From Bacteroidota bacterium (GTDB lineage Bacteria; Bacteroidota; Ignavibacteria; Kapaibacteriales; UBA2268): a stretch of DNA of 46,681 bases. The position numbers and the translations under genes were made by a program. This document shows positions 25,657-34,794 of the stretch, one piece after another (within the stretch, counting starts at the first letter, position 1; each line of letters begins with the position of its first letter). The DNA lies in contig JAKAKE010000052.1 of assembly GCA_021824625.1 (NCBI GenBank), positions 1 through 46,681 on the forward strand, given 5' to 3'. The notes below the pieces were generated by a model. That model was not told the DNA's origin and did not search any database. It was given only the letters and a program-made list of their open reading frames with translations.

Positions 25657-25673
25657 TGCTAATTTTAGTATGC
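25657..25673. promoter_or_regulatory. operator-like motif before the methylase gene
   Basis: TGCTAATTTTAGTATGC lies 11 bp upstream of the methylase ATG (minus strand) and matches TGCTAATTATAGTATG at 23685-23700 in 15 of 16 positions. The match is in the same plus-strand orientation although the two genes point in opposite directions. Likely the second binding site of the controller, which would repress the methylase once established. Confidence 0.7.
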
Positions 25674-25909
25674 AAAATAATAAATAAGTAGACAAAAATC
25701 AAAATATATTTTTAGGTAATTTAAAAAATAATTGAAAAAAATTCTATTTTTCTATCTTGTAGTCATAATAATACTTACACCTATGAACCTATTTTTCATT
25801 CTTGATTACTTAAAGTGTACATTTGATTCAATTCCCAACCCCTTTCAAATTATTCTCCCTCATTATCTTCATTCTCCCACAATATTAAATATTTTGTTAA
25901 AAATACTTT

Positions 25910-26434
25910 CTACCCACCCTTCCTCTGTAATTTCACAAGCATTGCGAAGATTGCAAATACTGTTGTGTAGAGAGATGTCGCTAAGCCGTATTTAAGGAAA
26001 AAAGGGAAGAATGATATTTCAGTTGATTTGATGTAAAAGAAAAAGTAAATCATGTTATGAACCAATGAGCAGACAAACACAATAGCAAGAAATCGGAAAC
26101 TGCCGATTGTTATATTTGCTTTATTCTCTTTATAAAACCATCCGGCCACAAAAGCCGCCGCCGTCTTGGCAAGGGCATTTGTGCCGATGACGTCATGAGA
26201 AATGAAATCAAATAAAAGTCCGCACAAAAAACCTGCGATAATTCCGAAGAACTGCCCCTCAGTTACTGCAATCCATACGCACAGTATTAAAAGAAAATCG
26301 GGAGTTAGTGTGCCGACAGCGATGAAATCAAGAAGTACAATGTTAACAACCGACAAAATAAGGGCGGCAATCGCATAATTGATAATACTGCGAACCTGCG
26401 ATTTCCTTCCTTTTTGGTCAAAAATTATTTTCAT
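25910..26434 (-). CDS. mreD: rod shape-determining protein MreD
   Basis: A 174-aa hydrophobic protein with about five transmembrane segments (first at about 18-38, IINYAIAALILSVVNIVLL). The MreD pattern PDFLLILCVWIAVTEGQFFGIIAGFLCGLLFDFIS is clear. MreD works with MreC and MreB in the elongasome that directs side-wall peptidoglycan synthesis. It is the last of the minus-strand mreB-mreC-mreD series, 59 bp after mreC. The 263 bp between its stop and the methylase gene hold the methylase promoter. Confidence 0.92.
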   Translation of the reverse strand: MKIIFDQKGRKSQVRSIINYAIAALILSVVNIVLLDFIAVGTLTPDFLLILCVWIAVTEGQFFGIIAGFLCGLLFDFISHDVIGTNALAKTAAAFVAGWFYKENKANITIGSFRFLAIVFVCSLVHNMIYFFFYIKSTEISFFPFFLKYGLATSLYTTVFAIFAMLVKLQRKGG

Positions 26435-26460
26435 TTTAAATTTTGTATTTAAAATTCATT

Positions 26461-26495
26461 AAAAATTGAAAATTGAAAATTGAAAATTGAAAATT
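26461..26495. repeat. AAAATTG heptamer repeat between mreC and mreD
   Basis: About five tandem copies of the heptamer AAAATTG fill the mreC-mreD spacer. The same heptamer (or its complement CAATTTT) forms short arrays in several other spacers, for example 12534-12565, 13361-13400 and 41359-41395. Confidence 0.8.
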
Positions 26496-27351
26496 ATTTG
26501 GTATATCCTTTTCTCAATTTCAATAATTCATCCATCTTTTGAATGAGTTCAGTCCTTTCAGGATTTGGCAGATATTTAATCACAAATACTTCCTGCAGGG
26601 CACCAAAATTCACAAATGTCCTGACAGAAATAGTTTTAAATATATTCCCAGGTTCTTCCTTGATTTCAACTACCTTTCCAATTGGAACATCAGGTGGATA
26701 TTTATTACTAAAAGTTGATGTAAGAACAATATCGCCCAACCTAACATCATAAGCCTTTGGTACGTTTTTAAGTTCAAAAACCTCGCCGCCTTCCCAGACA
26801 ATCACACCGTCAATGCCGCTTCGCTGTAATTTTGCGGCTATTTTTATATCCCGGTTTTCAATCATTTCAACGAGAGCAAAATTATTGGTTGTTCCGATTA
26901 CAACACCGACGAGTCCGGCGTCATTTCTGACTGCCATACCGGCATGAACGCTGTCTGATGCCCCTCTGTCAATAGTCAGGTAATTTCTCAGTTCGATAAT
27001 ATTTTTTCCGACTACTTCCGAAGGAATGTAAAAGAGTTCCTGTTCTTCTCTAAGCTTCAGCATTTCCCGAAGTTTTTTATTTTCAATCACAGCATTCCTC
27101 ATCCTTGTCGCTTCAGTTGAAAGTTGAAGGTTGAGCTGCCTTAGAGATTTATTTTCGCTTTGCAATGCACCCGGTTTGGGTATCCATGTAAATACGCTCT
27201 GCATCCATCCGACAGTACCAATGACAACAGTCCTGAAGCCGCCAATCCGGGAAACATCACCGAGCGAGATAAAAGATAGGGAAAGTATAACAAGAGCTAC
27301 AAGAGTGAAGTATTCTTTATATTTTGCTACAAAATTTATAAAACTCTGCAT
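26494..27351 (-). CDS. mreC: rod shape-determining protein MreC
   Basis: A 285-aa inner-membrane-anchored periplasmic protein: one membrane segment (about 13-30), a coiled coil (about 58-100; SENKSLRQLNLQLSTEATRM), then two beta-barrel-like domains carrying the family motifs NYLTIDRGASDSVHAGMAV, GLVGVV, VWEGG and GDIVLTSTFSNKYPPDVPIG. It scaffolds the cell-wall elongation machinery between MreB/MreD and the penicillin-binding proteins. Length and motifs are typical. Confidence 0.96.
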   Translation of the reverse strand: MQSFINFVAKYKEYFTLVALVILSLSFISLGDVSRIGGFRTVVIGTVGWMQSVFTWIPKPGALQSENKSLRQLNLQLSTEATRMRNAVIENKKLREMLKLREEQELFYIPSEVVGKNIIELRNYLTIDRGASDSVHAGMAVRNDAGLVGVVIGTTNNFALVEMIENRDIKIAAKLQRSGIDGVIVWEGGEVFELKNVPKAYDVRLGDIVLTSTFSNKYPPDVPIGKVVEIKEEPGNIFKTISVRTFVNFGALQEVFVIKYLPNPERTELIQKMDELLKLRKGYTK

Positions 27352-27612
27352 AGATACTTCTATTCTGAATCTGACAATATTTAAGTATTAGTGATGGAAT
27401 AAATTTTCAATTTTCAAAGAATTCTCAAATGATAAATTTATAATTTTCATTTATTTTAAAATAATACTCCTTGAAAAAATAAAACCAATAAAATGTTTTT
27501 AAGTAAAAAATAATTTTAAATTCATAAATTAAAAATTGATTGAAAATTTTAAAATTAAAAATTTAAAAATTTTATAAATAGATAAATAACTTATGTGTTA
27601 AATGAATAATAA

Positions 27613-28638
27613 TCAATATCGAACACTCTTAATCAGAACCGAAGAGTATTCAGCCAGGTTCTCCAGAACCTTGCCTGTGCCTCTTACAACCGCAGTTAAC
27701 GGGTCTTCGGCAACATAAACAGGAAGACTTGTTTCACGTCTGAGCCTTTCGTCCAATCCCTTAAGCAAAGCACCGCCGCCGCTAAGCATAATGCCTCTGT
27801 CATAAATATCAGAAGCAAGCTCAGGAGGTGTTTTTTCAAGTAAATTCAAAACAGCATTAACAACTTCATTTACACATTCGGCAATCGCATCCCTGATTTG
27901 TACAGAGCTAATCTGTATCATCTTAGGGATACCTTTCAGCAGGTCACGGCCCTTTACTTCAAATTCAACTTCTTCATCAAGTTCAACTGCCGAGCCAACC
28001 TGGCATTTAATCATCTCGGCAGTTCTTTCACCAATAACTATATTGTGAATCTTCCTGAAATACTGAACAATAGCATCAGTCATCTCATCCCCGGCCATTC
28101 TGATTGATTCACTGCTGACAATACCTGAAAGAGCAATTACAGCTATTTCAGTCGTACCTCCACCAATATCAACAATCATATTTCCAATAGGTTCATGTAC
28201 GTTTAAACCAATCCCGATAGCTCCTGCCATAGGCTCTGCAATCAAATGAACTTCCTTAGCGCCTGCATGTTCACAACTATCACGGACAGCTCTTTTCTCA
28301 ACTTCCGTAATACCGGATGGGATACTGACAACAACGCGTCGTGCAGGCTGCCAGCTAAGAGATACCTTCCTGATAAACGCTCTCAGCATGCCCTCTGCAA
28401 TCTCAAAATCAGATATAGCACCATCCCTGAGAGGTTTTATTATTTGAATGTCCCTGTGCGTTTTTCCCAACATTGCCTGGGCATCATGCCCGATAGCAAT
28501 AATATGTTTAGTAAGGCTGTCGAATGCAACAATTGAAGGTTCATTCAGCACAATCCCCTTACCTTTCATCCAGATAAGCGTATTTGCCGTGCCAAGGTCT
28601 ATAGCCACATCATTCGAAAAAAGCTGGAATAATCCCAT
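27613..28638 (-). CDS. mreB: rod shape-determining protein MreB
   Basis: A 341-aa bacterial actin. Phosphate-1 motif AIDLGTANTLIW (about 11-22), AEPMAGAIGIGL, the phosphate-2 motif MIVDIGGGTTEIAVIALSG, ELDEEVEFEVKGRDLLKGIP, and the adenosine motif IMLSGGGALLKGLDERL all match MreB. It forms membrane filaments that guide rod-shaped growth. First gene of the mre group; 261 bp of AT-rich spacer with no visible gene separate it from mreC. Confidence 0.98.
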   Translation of the reverse strand: MGLFQLFSNDVAIDLGTANTLIWMKGKGIVLNEPSIVAFDSLTKHIIAIGHDAQAMLGKTHRDIQIIKPLRDGAISDFEIAEGMLRAFIRKVSLSWQPARRVVVSIPSGITEVEKRAVRDSCEHAGAKEVHLIAEPMAGAIGIGLNVHEPIGNMIVDIGGGTTEIAVIALSGIVSSESIRMAGDEMTDAIVQYFRKIHNIVIGERTAEMIKCQVGSAVELDEEVEFEVKGRDLLKGIPKMIQISSVQIRDAIAECVNEVVNAVLNLLEKTPPELASDIYDRGIMLSGGGALLKGLDERLRRETSLPVYVAEDPLTAVVRGTGKVLENLAEYSSVLIKSVRY

Positions 28639-28835
28639 CGCCGATTCAATCTCTTTTTAATAACAATTTTCAGTTTTAACAGATAACAAAAATACAATAA
28701 ATATCTTATAATATTAAGTAAAATTGGATTAATTAAAAATCATTAATGTTTAATTATTCGTTCAAATCTATTCATGTTGAATGAAATGAAAGAAAAATAA
28801 GAATAGAGGCTATATTAAAAAATTTATTGATTTTG

Positions 28836-29894
28836 CTATTCTGATTTTTTGAATTTTGAACCTTTACCCTTTGAATTTCTATCTCGTGAACCCCTGTCTC
28901 TTGATTTTCTATTAAGTTGACCTCTATCACCCCGAGTATCTCTGCCTATTGGAGGCCTGTCCAGTGGTCCTCTGTCTCCTCTCGAATCACTTCCTCTTGG
29001 ACTTCTGTCACGTGAATCACTATCTCTTGAATTTCTTCCTCTTGAATCTCTGTCTCTAGAATCCCTGTCTCCTCTGGAACTACGGTTTCGTGAATCCCTA
29101 CCTCTCGGCTTAAAATCTCTCCTGTCCCTGTCGCCGCCAAATCTTGGTTTTGGCTTATAATCCCTCTCCCTTGTCTCGGTAAAATAATTTCCTTCAAATA
29201 CAATTACAAACTCTCCCTTGAAATTCAGGCTTCTGAATTTTTCATATAGTTCGCTGAATGTTCCGTAATGATTTGTCTCGAAGTGCATGGTCAGGTTGCA
29301 TCCAATGTAAGCGCGCCTGTTGGGCATAAGCTTAGATGCGGCTTCGAGAACACCCATAAGCCTGTATGGTGCCTCCATCAGAACGACAGTTCTTTTCTCG
29401 TCTCTGAGATGTTTCAATTGCCACATTCTGTCTTCGCTGTTTCGACTTAAAAATCCTGCATAAAGAAAAGTGTTAAGTGAAAATCCGCTTTTTACAATTG
29501 CCGCCATCAAGCTTGATGCTCCCGGCACTACTTCAATGTGGTAATTTCTACGTATTGCTGTTTTTACTAACAGAAAACCCGGGTCGGCAAATACCGGTGT
29601 ACCGCAGTCAGAAATTAAAGCAAGCCTTTTACCTTCTTCAAGCAGTGCAATAATATCCTGGGTTTTCTTTTCTTCATTCTGCTCGTTCAACTCCTCAATT
29701 TCACATGACAGGTTGTTTTTTCTTAACAATTTGATTGCCGGTTTAGCTTCTTCACACACAACCAAATCACAATTTTTAAGGACTCTCAAAGCTCTGACAC
29801 TTATATCTTCATCGTTTCCAATTGGAGTTGATACTATATAAAGTACGCCTTGCTTTTTCTCTTCTTCCTCGGGAGTTTTAATTCTTTTTACCAT
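28836..29894 (-). CDS. RsmI-like tetrapyrrole-methylase-family enzyme with Arg/Asp/Ser-rich tail
   Basis: A 352-aa protein. Residues 1-240 form a class III SAM methylase related to RsmI (16S rRNA C1402 2'-O-methyltransferase): GVLYIVSTPIGNDEDISVRALRVL, LISDCGTPVFADPGFLLV, VEVVPGASS-type loop and GEFVIVFEGN. The usual CEDTR motif is changed to VCEEAKPAIKLL, a form seen in a second RsmI-like branch of Bacteroidota, so the exact target is uncertain. Residues 245-352 are a low-complexity tail of SRDRDS/RGD-type repeats with a basic end (KGKGSKFKKSE), not part of RsmI. A disordered RNA-binding or condensate-forming role is plausible but inferred. Confidence 0.9.
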   Translation of the reverse strand: MVKRIKTPEEEEKKQGVLYIVSTPIGNDEDISVRALRVLKNCDLVVCEEAKPAIKLLRKNNLSCEIEELNEQNEEKKTQDIIALLEEGKRLALISDCGTPVFADPGFLLVKTAIRRNYHIEVVPGASSLMAAIVKSGFSLNTFLYAGFLSRNSEDRMWQLKHLRDEKRTVVLMEAPYRLMGVLEAASKLMPNRRAYIGCNLTMHFETNHYGTFSELYEKFRSLNFKGEFVIVFEGNYFTETRERDYKPKPRFGGDRDRRDFKPRGRDSRNRSSRGDRDSRDRDSRGRNSRDSDSRDRSPRGSDSRGDRGPLDRPPIGRDTRGDRGQLNRKSRDRGSRDRNSKGKGSKFKKSE

Positions 29895-29918
29895 TTTGTT
29901 TAATCATTTTAATAAAAA

Positions 29919-29943
29919 AGCCGTCCCATTAATTGGGACGGCT
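29919..29943 (-). terminator. rho-independent terminator after the YciO/Sua5-family gene
   Basis: AGCCGTCCCA and TGGGACGGCT form a 10-bp perfect stem with a 5-base loop, and on the minus strand the stem is followed by six Ts. It lies between the stop of the YciO/Sua5 gene (29959) and the start of the RsmI-like gene (29894), so the latter must have its own promoter or rely on readthrough. Confidence 0.92.
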
Positions 29944-29958
29944 AAAATAAGTAGTTAA

Positions 29959-30603
29959 TTAAGGATTTTCAATATCAACATATTCAAGAACTTTGGTAAT
30001 CCCTGCACCATGTCTCATTAATCTGAATTCATCTGTTGTCATGTCTAACACTGTGGATTCACCTAAGAAATTATATGAATCGGAACGGACAGCTACATCA
30101 ACAAATGGTACAAACTTTTTAATCAACTCCTCCGGGTCATTGATTGTTAAACCATCCGGCATCTTTGCGGAAATAGAAATAATGGGACCATCGAGTTCTT
30201 TCAAAAGTAACTGTGATAGAACATTGTCAGGGACACGTATTCCCGCTGTTTTTCTTTTTGGGTCCCATGCAAATTTCGGGACCTGCTTGGAAGCAGGTAA
30301 AACAAAAGTGTAGGGGCCGGGTATCAATCTTTTAATTGTACGGTAGGCTGTATTGCTCACCTTGGCAAACTCAGATAAATTAGATAATGAACCGCACAAA
30401 AAAGTCATGGCTTTTTCTTCGGGAAGACGCCTGATGGCTCTTATCCTGCCAATAGCTTCTTTGTCTGCCAACTCACAACCTAATGTAAATCCGGTATCAG
30501 TCGGATATAAAATAACCGCACCCTTCCTCAAAGCTTCCGCAACCTCGGAGATTTTTCTCAACTCCGGTGTCTTTGAGTGTATTGTAAGGACTTCTGATGT
30601 CAT
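29959..30603 (-). CDS. Sua5/YciO/YrdC-family protein (threonylcarbamoyl-AMP synthase-like)
   Basis: A 214-aa protein of the YrdC fold, which binds RNA and makes threonylcarbamoyl-AMP for the t6A modification of tRNA in TsaC/Sua5. Motifs: ILYPTDTGFTLGCELADKEAI, RIRAIRRLPEEKAMTFL, LIPGPYTFVLPAS, TAGIRVPDN and ISISAKMPDG. The PTDTGFTLG and SLSNLSEFAKV forms are closer to YciO than to TsaC, so enzymatic activity is not certain. Transcribed alone on the minus strand and ended by a strong terminator. Confidence 0.92.
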   Translation of the reverse strand: MTSEVLTIHSKTPELRKISEVAEALRKGAVILYPTDTGFTLGCELADKEAIGRIRAIRRLPEEKAMTFLCGSLSNLSEFAKVSNTAYRTIKRLIPGPYTFVLPASKQVPKFAWDPKRKTAGIRVPDNVLSQLLLKELDGPIISISAKMPDGLTINDPEELIKKFVPFVDVAVRSDSYNFLGESTVLDMTTDEFRLMRHGAGITKVLEYVDIENP

Positions 30604-30719
30604 AAATACCTCATGAGTTTATAATAAATATTTTGATTAAGGAAGTAATGTATTCTGTATTTTGCTGCATAAATTTCATATAAATCAAAATTAAATTCTT
30701 AAAGTATAGTCTGATTATT

Positions 30720-32186
30720 TCAATTATTATTGTTTGGGTTGTTCATTTTATATTTTCTCTTAAAATAAATATAAAAAGGAATTCCGATTCCTACAAGTAA
30801 AATCCCAAAAAGTGAATTAATTATTTGCACTTTCCCTGCTATATAATTCTGAATATCATTATAAAGTGTAAACATTACAAATGCTGTTGCAAATATGACA
30901 AATATTGCAGGTATTACCGGATAACCGATTACTTTATAAGGCCTGTACCTGTCGGGCATTTTCTTTCTCAGAACAAATACTCCGAATGCTCCCAGCCCAT
31001 AAAAAATCCAGCTTACAAATATCAGCATATCTGTCAGTATATCAAACGTACCACTCAGCACAAGTAGTGATGCCCAAACTGCCTGCAAAATCAAGGCATT
31101 TCCGGGTGTCCTGTATTTCGGATGAACATTTCCGAAAATCGGGAATAACATACCTTTATTCGACATAGCATAGTAAACCCTTGCACTCACCATGATTGTT
31201 CCGTTCGAAGTGCCAAAGGTGGATATCATTACTGCCGCCGCAATAAATCCTCCTCCTACAGAACCAAGAACTACCTGAGCTACATCCGAAGCAACAAGGC
31301 TCGAACCTGCCATCTTTTCAACTGGTAATATATACAAATATGCAAGGTTGATTACTACGTAAACAACAATAACTATAATTGTCCCGGATATCAATGCAAG
31401 TGGAATATTTTTTTGCGGATTCTTGACTTCACCGGCTATATATGTAATATTATTCCATCCGTCATAAGCCCAGAAAGCACCGGATATAGCCGCCGTCAAT
31501 CCTGCAAACAAACCCACTCCGGTCATATTTAAAGTTGGTGCATCCTTCCAGAAATTATCATAAGAACCGTTTCCTATGGCAAACCCGAGTACAACCAGAA
31601 CAAGAATTGCAATTACCTTGGAGATTGTAAAAAAACTCGTAACCCTTCCGCCAAGCATCACACCGACATAGTTCACTCCACTAAGGAAAAAAATCACAAG
31701 AATCGTCAGAGATTTTACACCTATGTTTTCCAAAGGAAAAATATTTCCAATAAATGGAATATGAATAATAAAACTCTGTTCGATGGTATGTGAAAATTTC
31801 GGCAGTGTAAAGAAATACTGTGTATATTCTGAAAAAATATAAGTAATCGAGGCAATCGAACCTGTTTGTATTACAGCCAGAATAGCCCATCCATAGAAGT
31901 AAGCCGTCAGGTCGCCGTAAATCTCCTTGAAGAAAATATACTGCCCGCCCGTTTCAGTAATCATACCTGCGATTTCGGCATTTGTCAGTGCACCAAAAAG
32001 CGTTATCACACCTGCAATAACCCACACAGCAATCAACCATTCGGGAGAGCCAAGCTGTGAAGCCATAAGGGCAGGCTTTTTGAATATGCCCGAACCAATT
32101 ACGGCACCGACGACAATAGAAATAGTAATGAATAATCCAAGAGTTGGAAGTAGTGAGTGTTTTTCTTTCCCTGTAACAGCGTCCAT
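30720..32186 (-). CDS. APC-superfamily amino-acid permease
   Basis: A 488-aa permease with twelve or more transmembrane segments. The APC signature is present in helix 1 ([21 protein letters not shown]) and in the loop region [27 protein letters not shown]; helix 6 contains [25 protein letters not shown]. It belongs to the amino-acid/polyamine transporter group, close to LAT-type exchangers. The substrate is not evident. Its start is three bases after the stop of the DUF5618 gene, which suggests co-transcription. Confidence 0.95.
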   Translation of the reverse strand: MDAVTGKEKHSLLPTLGLFITISIVVGAVIGSGIFKKPALMASQLGSPEWLIAVWVIAGVITLFGALTNAEIAGMITETGGQYIFFKEIYGDLTAYFYGWAILAVIQTGSIASITYIFSEYTQYFFTLPKFSHTIEQSFIIHIPFIGNIFPLENIGVKSLTILVIFFLSGVNYVGVMLGGRVTSFFTISKVIAILVLVVLGFAIGNGSYDNFWKDAPTLNMTGVGLFAGLTAAISGAFWAYDGWNNITYIAGEVKNPQKNIPLALISGTIIVIVVYVVINLAYLYILPVEKMAGSSLVASDVAQVVLGSVGGGFIAAAVMISTFGTSNGTIMVSARVYYAMSNKGMLFPIFGNVHPKYRTPGNALILQAVWASLLVLSGTFDILTDMLIFVSWIFYGLGAFGVFVLRKKMPDRYRPYKVIGYPVIPAIFVIFATAFVMFTLYNDIQNYIAGKVQIINSLFGILLVGIGIPFYIYFKRKYKMNNPNNNN

Positions 32187-32189
32187 TAA

Positions 32190-32597
32190 TTATTTATTAT
32201 TTTTGCCATTACCGGAATAAGGTTTCAAGGCAGTGATTATTGAAACAGCATCATTTAAACCTGTTTCCAAGGTTTCAATTTTACTTCCTCCGTCATAATA
32301 ACCGTATAAATGCAACACCTCATATCCATTATTAAGATGTTTTAGAAGTTTTTTATCCATTCCTGATAGAATTTCCTGATAATAAAATATAGATTTCCTA
32401 CCTCTACGTTTTGGAACATCTTTGATGTCAAAAAGAAAATCAAGTGCTTTGAGTAAGCCTGAATATGCAATGCCACAGGCAGACTTAACATATTTTTCAT
32501 CAAGATAGAATTTGTCTTCTTTCCCTGCTAAGCTCAGGGCTGTCCTTGCATTATCAATATAACGCATTGCCTCACGATATGGATTCTCGTATTTCAT
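32190..32597 (-). CDS. DUF5618 family protein
   Basis: A 135-aa protein with NPYREAMRYIDNARTALSLAGKEDKFYLDEKYVKSACGIAYSGLLKALD near the N-terminus, which matches the DUF5618 family of Bacteroidota. A long helical pattern and no signal suggest a cytoplasmic helical bundle. Its role is unknown. Three bases separate it from the permease gene downstream, so the two are likely translated from one message. Confidence 0.85.
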   Translation of the reverse strand: MKYENPYREAMRYIDNARTALSLAGKEDKFYLDEKYVKSACGIAYSGLLKALDFLFDIKDVPKRRGRKSIFYYQEILSGMDKKLLKHLNNGYEVLHLYGYYDGGSKIETLETGLNDAVSIITALKPYSGNGKNNK

Positions 32598-32678
32598 TTT
32601 TTATGTCTTTTAGAATATTTTTGTTAAGCAAAAATACGATTTTCAATTAAATAAATTGCACAAATCTTTTTTACAAAT

Positions 32679-33071
32679 TTATTGTTTCCTAAACGCAGTC
32701 TTCAAAAAATTTCCAAAAGATAGGGACTGGTCATCTGTTTTGACCGGATTTTGTTTCAGCATCTCTTTTGTGATTGCCGTTGAGTCATCTGTATTTATTA
32801 AATCGTGTATCTGATTTGGCTTTGAGTAATCGTGAACAAGACTCACGTGGTGGTCGGTTACACCTAACAGTAGCTTCTTATTTTCAGCTTGAACAATGTA
32901 TAAATGAGCTTTAGGAGACAGTGACATCCTCGAGAGAATTGATAATTCGCTGTTTTGTTTCTTTTGCTTTGTTTTTTTTGCAATTCTTTTAATGAGAAGA
33001 AGAATGATTCCAAGAACGGCAACAAGCAGAACCAGAGATAAAAACGATTTTAATAATGCACTTTCAGGCAT
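32679..33071 (-). CDS. fliO: flagellar biosynthesis protein FliO-like
   Basis: A 130-aa protein with a single N-terminal membrane segment (about 8-27) and a cytoplasmic tail with the FliO pattern: SILSRMSLSPKAHLYIVQAENKKLLLGVTDHHVSLVHDY. FliO helps assemble the FliP ring of the flagellar type III export apparatus. It follows fliN on the same strand after 243 bp of AT-rich spacer. fliP, Q and R are not in the window. Function is based on sequence pattern and position. Confidence 0.87.
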   Translation of the reverse strand: MPESALLKSFLSLVLLVAVLGIILLLIKRIAKKTKQKKQNSELSILSRMSLSPKAHLYIVQAENKKLLLGVTDHHVSLVHDYSKPNQIHDLINTDDSTAITKEMLKQNPVKTDDQSLSFGNFLKTAFRKQ

Positions 33072-33314
33072 CGCATAGCTCCATCTATTATTTAGGAAAT
33101 CCTTTTCTTTTTATTATAACTGAATTAATCAGTAATCTATTATTTTTTAATTTAAAATTTGAAATTTAAAATTTAAAATGAATTTTTAATATTAAATGAT
33201 TAAATTTTTAAACTTCTGTTATAATTTTTATTTATAATTAATTTCGATGATTCTAAATATTTTATTTTAATTATTAAAAATTATAAATTTTAAATTCATT
33301 AAAAATTTTTACGA

Positions 33315-33746
33315 TTACCTCTTTATTGCCCTCATCCTGTCAGTCGGGTCAATCAATGTAGTGATTCTAATACCGAAGTGCTTGTCAATCACTACGACTT
33401 CACCTTCGGCTACTTTTTTACCGTTAATCAACACATCAACCGGTTCACTCACAAGCTTGTCGAACTCGACAACCGAGCCTCTGCCAAGCCTAATTATATC
33501 CCTGATAAGCATGTTCGACCTGCCCAGCTCTATTGATACGGGTAACTGCAAATCATAGAGCAGTTCAAGCTTGGGGTCGAGCGGCGAAAAAATAGTCTGC
33601 TCGCCTCCATACTCCATCTCGGGAAATTTCACATCCCCGGCTTCGAGCGGACCGCCCTTGGTTGTAGCTACTGCACTGGTGTCGTTGGCATTTGCGGCAC
33701 CTTCGCCGCTTATCATTGAATCAATTTCTTCCTGCGACATTGCCAT
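33315..33746 (-). CDS. fliN: flagellar motor switch protein FliN
   Basis: A 143-aa protein; the C-terminal SpoA domain (about 60-140) is typical: LELLYDLQLPVSIELGRSNM, IRDIIRLGRGSVVEFDKLVSEPVDVLING and VVVIDKHFGIRITTLIDPTDR. The N-terminal 55 residues are low in structure and begin MAMSQEEIDSMIS, which resembles FliM N-termini that bind CheY. FliN forms the lower part of the C-ring. Its ribosome site (AAGGAGG) lies at the end of fliM, with a gap of two bases, so the genes are coupled. Confidence 0.97.
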   Translation of the reverse strand: MAMSQEEIDSMISGEGAANANDTSAVATTKGGPLEAGDVKFPEMEYGGEQTIFSPLDPKLELLYDLQLPVSIELGRSNMLIRDIIRLGRGSVVEFDKLVSEPVDVLINGKKVAEGEVVVIDKHFGIRITTLIDPTDRMRAIKR

Positions 33747-33748
33747 TT

Positions 33749-34780
33749 TTAACTCTCCTCCTTAAAGGAAATATCCTCCATGACGAAATCCTCTTCCGTG
33801 AGTTGACGTGTAATCCTTACAGCTTTTTTTCCTTCCACACTGCCTGGCCTGGCAGCTAATTTTTTTCTATCTGCTATTGTAATTTCCAATTCCTGGTTTA
33901 TTCTCTTATTAAGTTTTAAAATATCCCCTGTTTTCAAATCAAGAAGCTCCCTGACAGTGATTGCTGCTCTACCGAGTTCTGCAACAACAGGAAGATAAGT
34001 AGTCGTCATTTGTTGTTTCATAACCGACATATTCTCGCGTATTCTGGCGGGGCTTAGCTTCAGCACACTCGTTGAAATTTGCTGTCGGTTCAGTCTTGCC
34101 ATTACTTCTTCCAAAGCAAAAGTCGGAAAACACAGATTCATCAAATAGGTATTCACTCCGATATTGACATCAAGAGATACGACAATAACAATTTCCGATG
34201 CAGGTGCTATCTGCACAAAATCGGCTTCCATCTCAAGCCTTTGATACTTGAAATTGAGGTCGGCAATTGACCTCCAGGCATTTCTCAAATCAGACAGGGC
34301 ATGTTCAATCACATTCCTGATTACAGCCTGTTCGATTGGAGTAATTGCCCTTACCTTTGGTGGAGCATCAGTAGCACCGCCGAGAAGCCTTTCAATCACA
34401 GTCAATGCAAGCTGCGGACTGACTTCGAGAATACCGCTTCCGTCCGTTCCTTCAATATCAAAAATATATATACAACTCGGATTTGATACAGACAAAATAA
34501 ACTCTGAATAAAATAACTGGTCAACCGATGTTACGTTTATGGAAACTATCGTCTGAAGCTTTGAGACAAGGTAATAGCCAAATACCTCGGCAAAATTTTC
34601 ATGGACAGTCTGCAAAGTCCTGACCTGATTCTTGGATATTCTGTTAGGGCGGCGGAAATCATAATTAGATATCTCTCCTTTAGTAACCTTACCGCTCAGA
34701 ATATCATCAACATCCACAGAACCCGAAGTCATTTCGGACAGCAGATTATCAATCTCATTTTGTGATAAAACGTCAGACAT
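33749..34780 (-). CDS. fliM: flagellar motor switch protein FliM
   Basis: A 343-aa protein. It starts MSDVLSQNEIDNLLSEMTSG, the conserved CheY-P binding segment; the middle domain contains YDFRRPNRISKNQVRTLQTVHENFAEVFG (FliM signature), and the C-terminal SpoA domain has ELGRAAITVRELLDLKTGDILKLN. FliM forms the torque-switching C-ring with FliG and FliN. It lies 14 bp after fliL and two bases before fliN, the usual fliL-fliM-fliN order. Confidence 0.98.
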   Translation of the reverse strand: MSDVLSQNEIDNLLSEMTSGSVDVDDILSGKVTKGEISNYDFRRPNRISKNQVRTLQTVHENFAEVFGYYLVSKLQTIVSINVTSVDQLFYSEFILSVSNPSCIYIFDIEGTDGSGILEVSPQLALTVIERLLGGATDAPPKVRAITPIEQAVIRNVIEHALSDLRNAWRSIADLNFKYQRLEMEADFVQIAPASEIVIVVSLDVNIGVNTYLMNLCFPTFALEEVMARLNRQQISTSVLKLSPARIRENMSVMKQQMTTTYLPVVAELGRAAITVRELLDLKTGDILKLNKRINQELEITIADRKKLAARPGSVEGKKAVRITRQLTEEDFVMEDISFKEES

Positions 34781-34794
34781 TGTTCAATTCTATT

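Noticed and set aside
25732-25995. Plus-strand frame of 87 codons with a hydrophobic start
   Set aside because: It starts with TTG, runs into mreD on the opposite strand and has no recognisable domain; probably chance in AT-rich DNA.
28946-29203. Second minus-strand frame of 85 codons under the RsmI-like tail
   Set aside because: It is the low-complexity repeat of the tail read in another frame; no start signal and no independent protein character.
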